Assembly: GCA_029961685.1 (NCBI GenBank) | Contig: JARWKL010000007.1 | Coordinates: 11,679,406 to 11,743,405 of the forward strand | Source: Aristolochia californica | Lineage: Eukaryota; Streptophyta; Magnoliopsida; Piperales; Aristolochiaceae | Length of the DNA: 64,000 nucleotides | Reading direction: 5' to 3' | In this document: piece by piece, positions 63,401 to 64,000 of the stretch | Layout: each line of letters starts with the position of its first letter | Numbering within the stretch: the stretch's first letter is position 1 | Translations under genes and position numbers: made by a program | The notes under the pieces: generated by a model | Database searches by the model: none | Seen by the model: the letters and a program-made list of their open reading frames with translations, nothing else | Told to the model about the DNA's origin: nothing

Positions 63401-64000
63401 TTAAATTGATCTTACACATGTTTTAAATGTGGATATGCATGCTTGAAACATGTTAAAGATACAAATGACCTATGGATCCAAACCTCATTAAATTCTCAAG
63501 TTTGGGTGCGGTGGGATATTTACCCTAGTCAAACAAGCATTATTTTGCCCATTTACAAAGAGCTCACCTAAAAGTCATAGATAATTGTAAAGTAATTTAT
63601 CGGTCAATCATGCGTAACATGTTTTATTTTTGTAAGAAAATGACTTTTGGATTTGGAGTCAACACTCACGTCAAAATTCCCCCGCCTTCGCATTTACCGA
63701 CGATTGCAAAACCTAATGTATAAAAACTAGAAAGAGTTTACAATCCCTAAAAATTATAGAAACTTTTGGGAATAATCTCTCTCTAAATTTATGCATTTTG
63801 ATGTATACTTGTTTTTTTAAATATAAACTTGAGTTCTCACTTTTTCCTTTCTCTCGTAAAAAAAAAAAAGATATGCCAAAAATTTACAACAACAACAAAT
63901 GTAAGAAAAGAAAATTTATTCACACACCACAAATGAACACAAAAATTTTGATGTCCAAGTTTGGGAAATTCCTCTATTTCAACACTAATACCTTTGAATT
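48459..64000 (+). repeat. Satellite array, segment F (right-hand subfamily)
   Basis: About 23-24 monomers of 650-665 bp, same orientation, running off the window end. Landmarks near the end are at 61498, 62158, 62810 and 63474. The subfamily is marked by 'tatctcgtaaac', 'aaaaagataaggc', 'ctaaaaattac', 'taagaaaatgac', 'gtaagtaaag' and often 'aatatgcatatgcatgc'. Types differing at 'catttagaaaaaagctgac' versus 'catttactaaaagctcac', and at 'agttaaatattccc' versus 'agttaaaaattctct', recur at two- and three-monomer intervals at 49.6-53.8 kb. Small losses: about 30 bp at 54770 ('gatatccactaattc') and roughly 60 bp at 63877. No genes are seen. Confidence 0.97.
52859..52896. repeat. 38-bp imperfect palindrome in the monomer (representative copy)
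   Basis: The outer arms are ACATGTTTTAA and TTGAAACATGT; the inner 16 bp is ATATGCATATGCATGC. The two 19-base halves pair at 16 of 19 positions. The same form is seen at 49537-49574 and other right-hand copies. Left-hand copies have 'ggatatgcatgc' in the centre and pair less well. Confidence 0.82.

Noticed and set aside
1..64000. CRISPR-like array or bacterial repeat system.
   Set aside because: The units are ~660 bp with no spacers, and plant LTR elements are embedded in them.
1..64000. rRNA, 5S or tRNA genes within the tandem units.
   Set aside because: I saw no A/B box pair, cloverleaf or rRNA word in the monomer. The only tRNA-related sequences are the retroelement primer-binding sites.
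1..64000. Telomeric or subtelomeric repeats.
   Set aside because: No runs of the plant telomere unit TTTAGGG or its complement were seen; 'aaccctaa' occurs singly in the monomer word 'tcaaccctaatagc' but never in tandem.

Overview
This window is plant (angiosperm, most likely eudicot) nuclear heterochromatin. Most of it is one long head-to-tail array of an AT-rich satellite with a monomer of about 660-668 bp, all copies in the same orientation. I estimate roughly 80 full or partial monomers in about 52 kb of satellite. I recognise no host protein-coding gene, tRNA, rRNA or CRISPR. The plant assignment rests on the intruding elements: Ty1/copia and Ty3/gypsy pol remnants, primer-binding sites matching plant initiator tRNA-Met (TGGTATCAGAGC), and short-LTR TRIM/LARD elements. 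I cannot name the species.

Layout: satellite 1-13866; 3'-truncated, decayed Ty1/copia element on the minus strand 13867-18676; satellite 18677-22461; copia-type non-autonomous element, minus strand, 22462-24758; satellite 24759-31973; complete 1.84-kb non-autonomous LTR element with a perfect 5-bp target duplication 31974-33812; satellite 33813-43428; probable solo LTR 43429-44089; satellite 44090-46232; 5'-truncated Ty3/gypsy fragment with its 3' LTR, plus strand, 46233-47946; short satellite piece 47947-48065; 0.39-kb TRIM, minus strand, 48066-48458; satellite 48459-64000. Both window ends lie inside monomers, so the array extends beyond the window on both sides.

The satellite is structured. 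The left 12 kb carries a higher-order repeat of six (once five) monomer types. Around 27-31 kb there are two- and three-monomer periodicities. A sharp change of monomer subfamily coincides with a deletion junction at about 40.46 kb. Each monomer carries a C-rich island about 25 bp upstream of a TATATAAAA motif, an 18-bp dyad (ACAATCAT-AG-ATGATTGT), and a 38-bp imperfect palindrome that is more perfect in the right-hand subfamily. Much of the variation between monomers is at CpG sites, as expected of methylated heterochromatin.

The genes do not form a working system. All pol sequences are broken by stops, frameshifts and lost catalytic residues. The array is the object of interest, as a possible centromeric, pericentromeric or knob satellite, but nothing in the sequence alone shows which.
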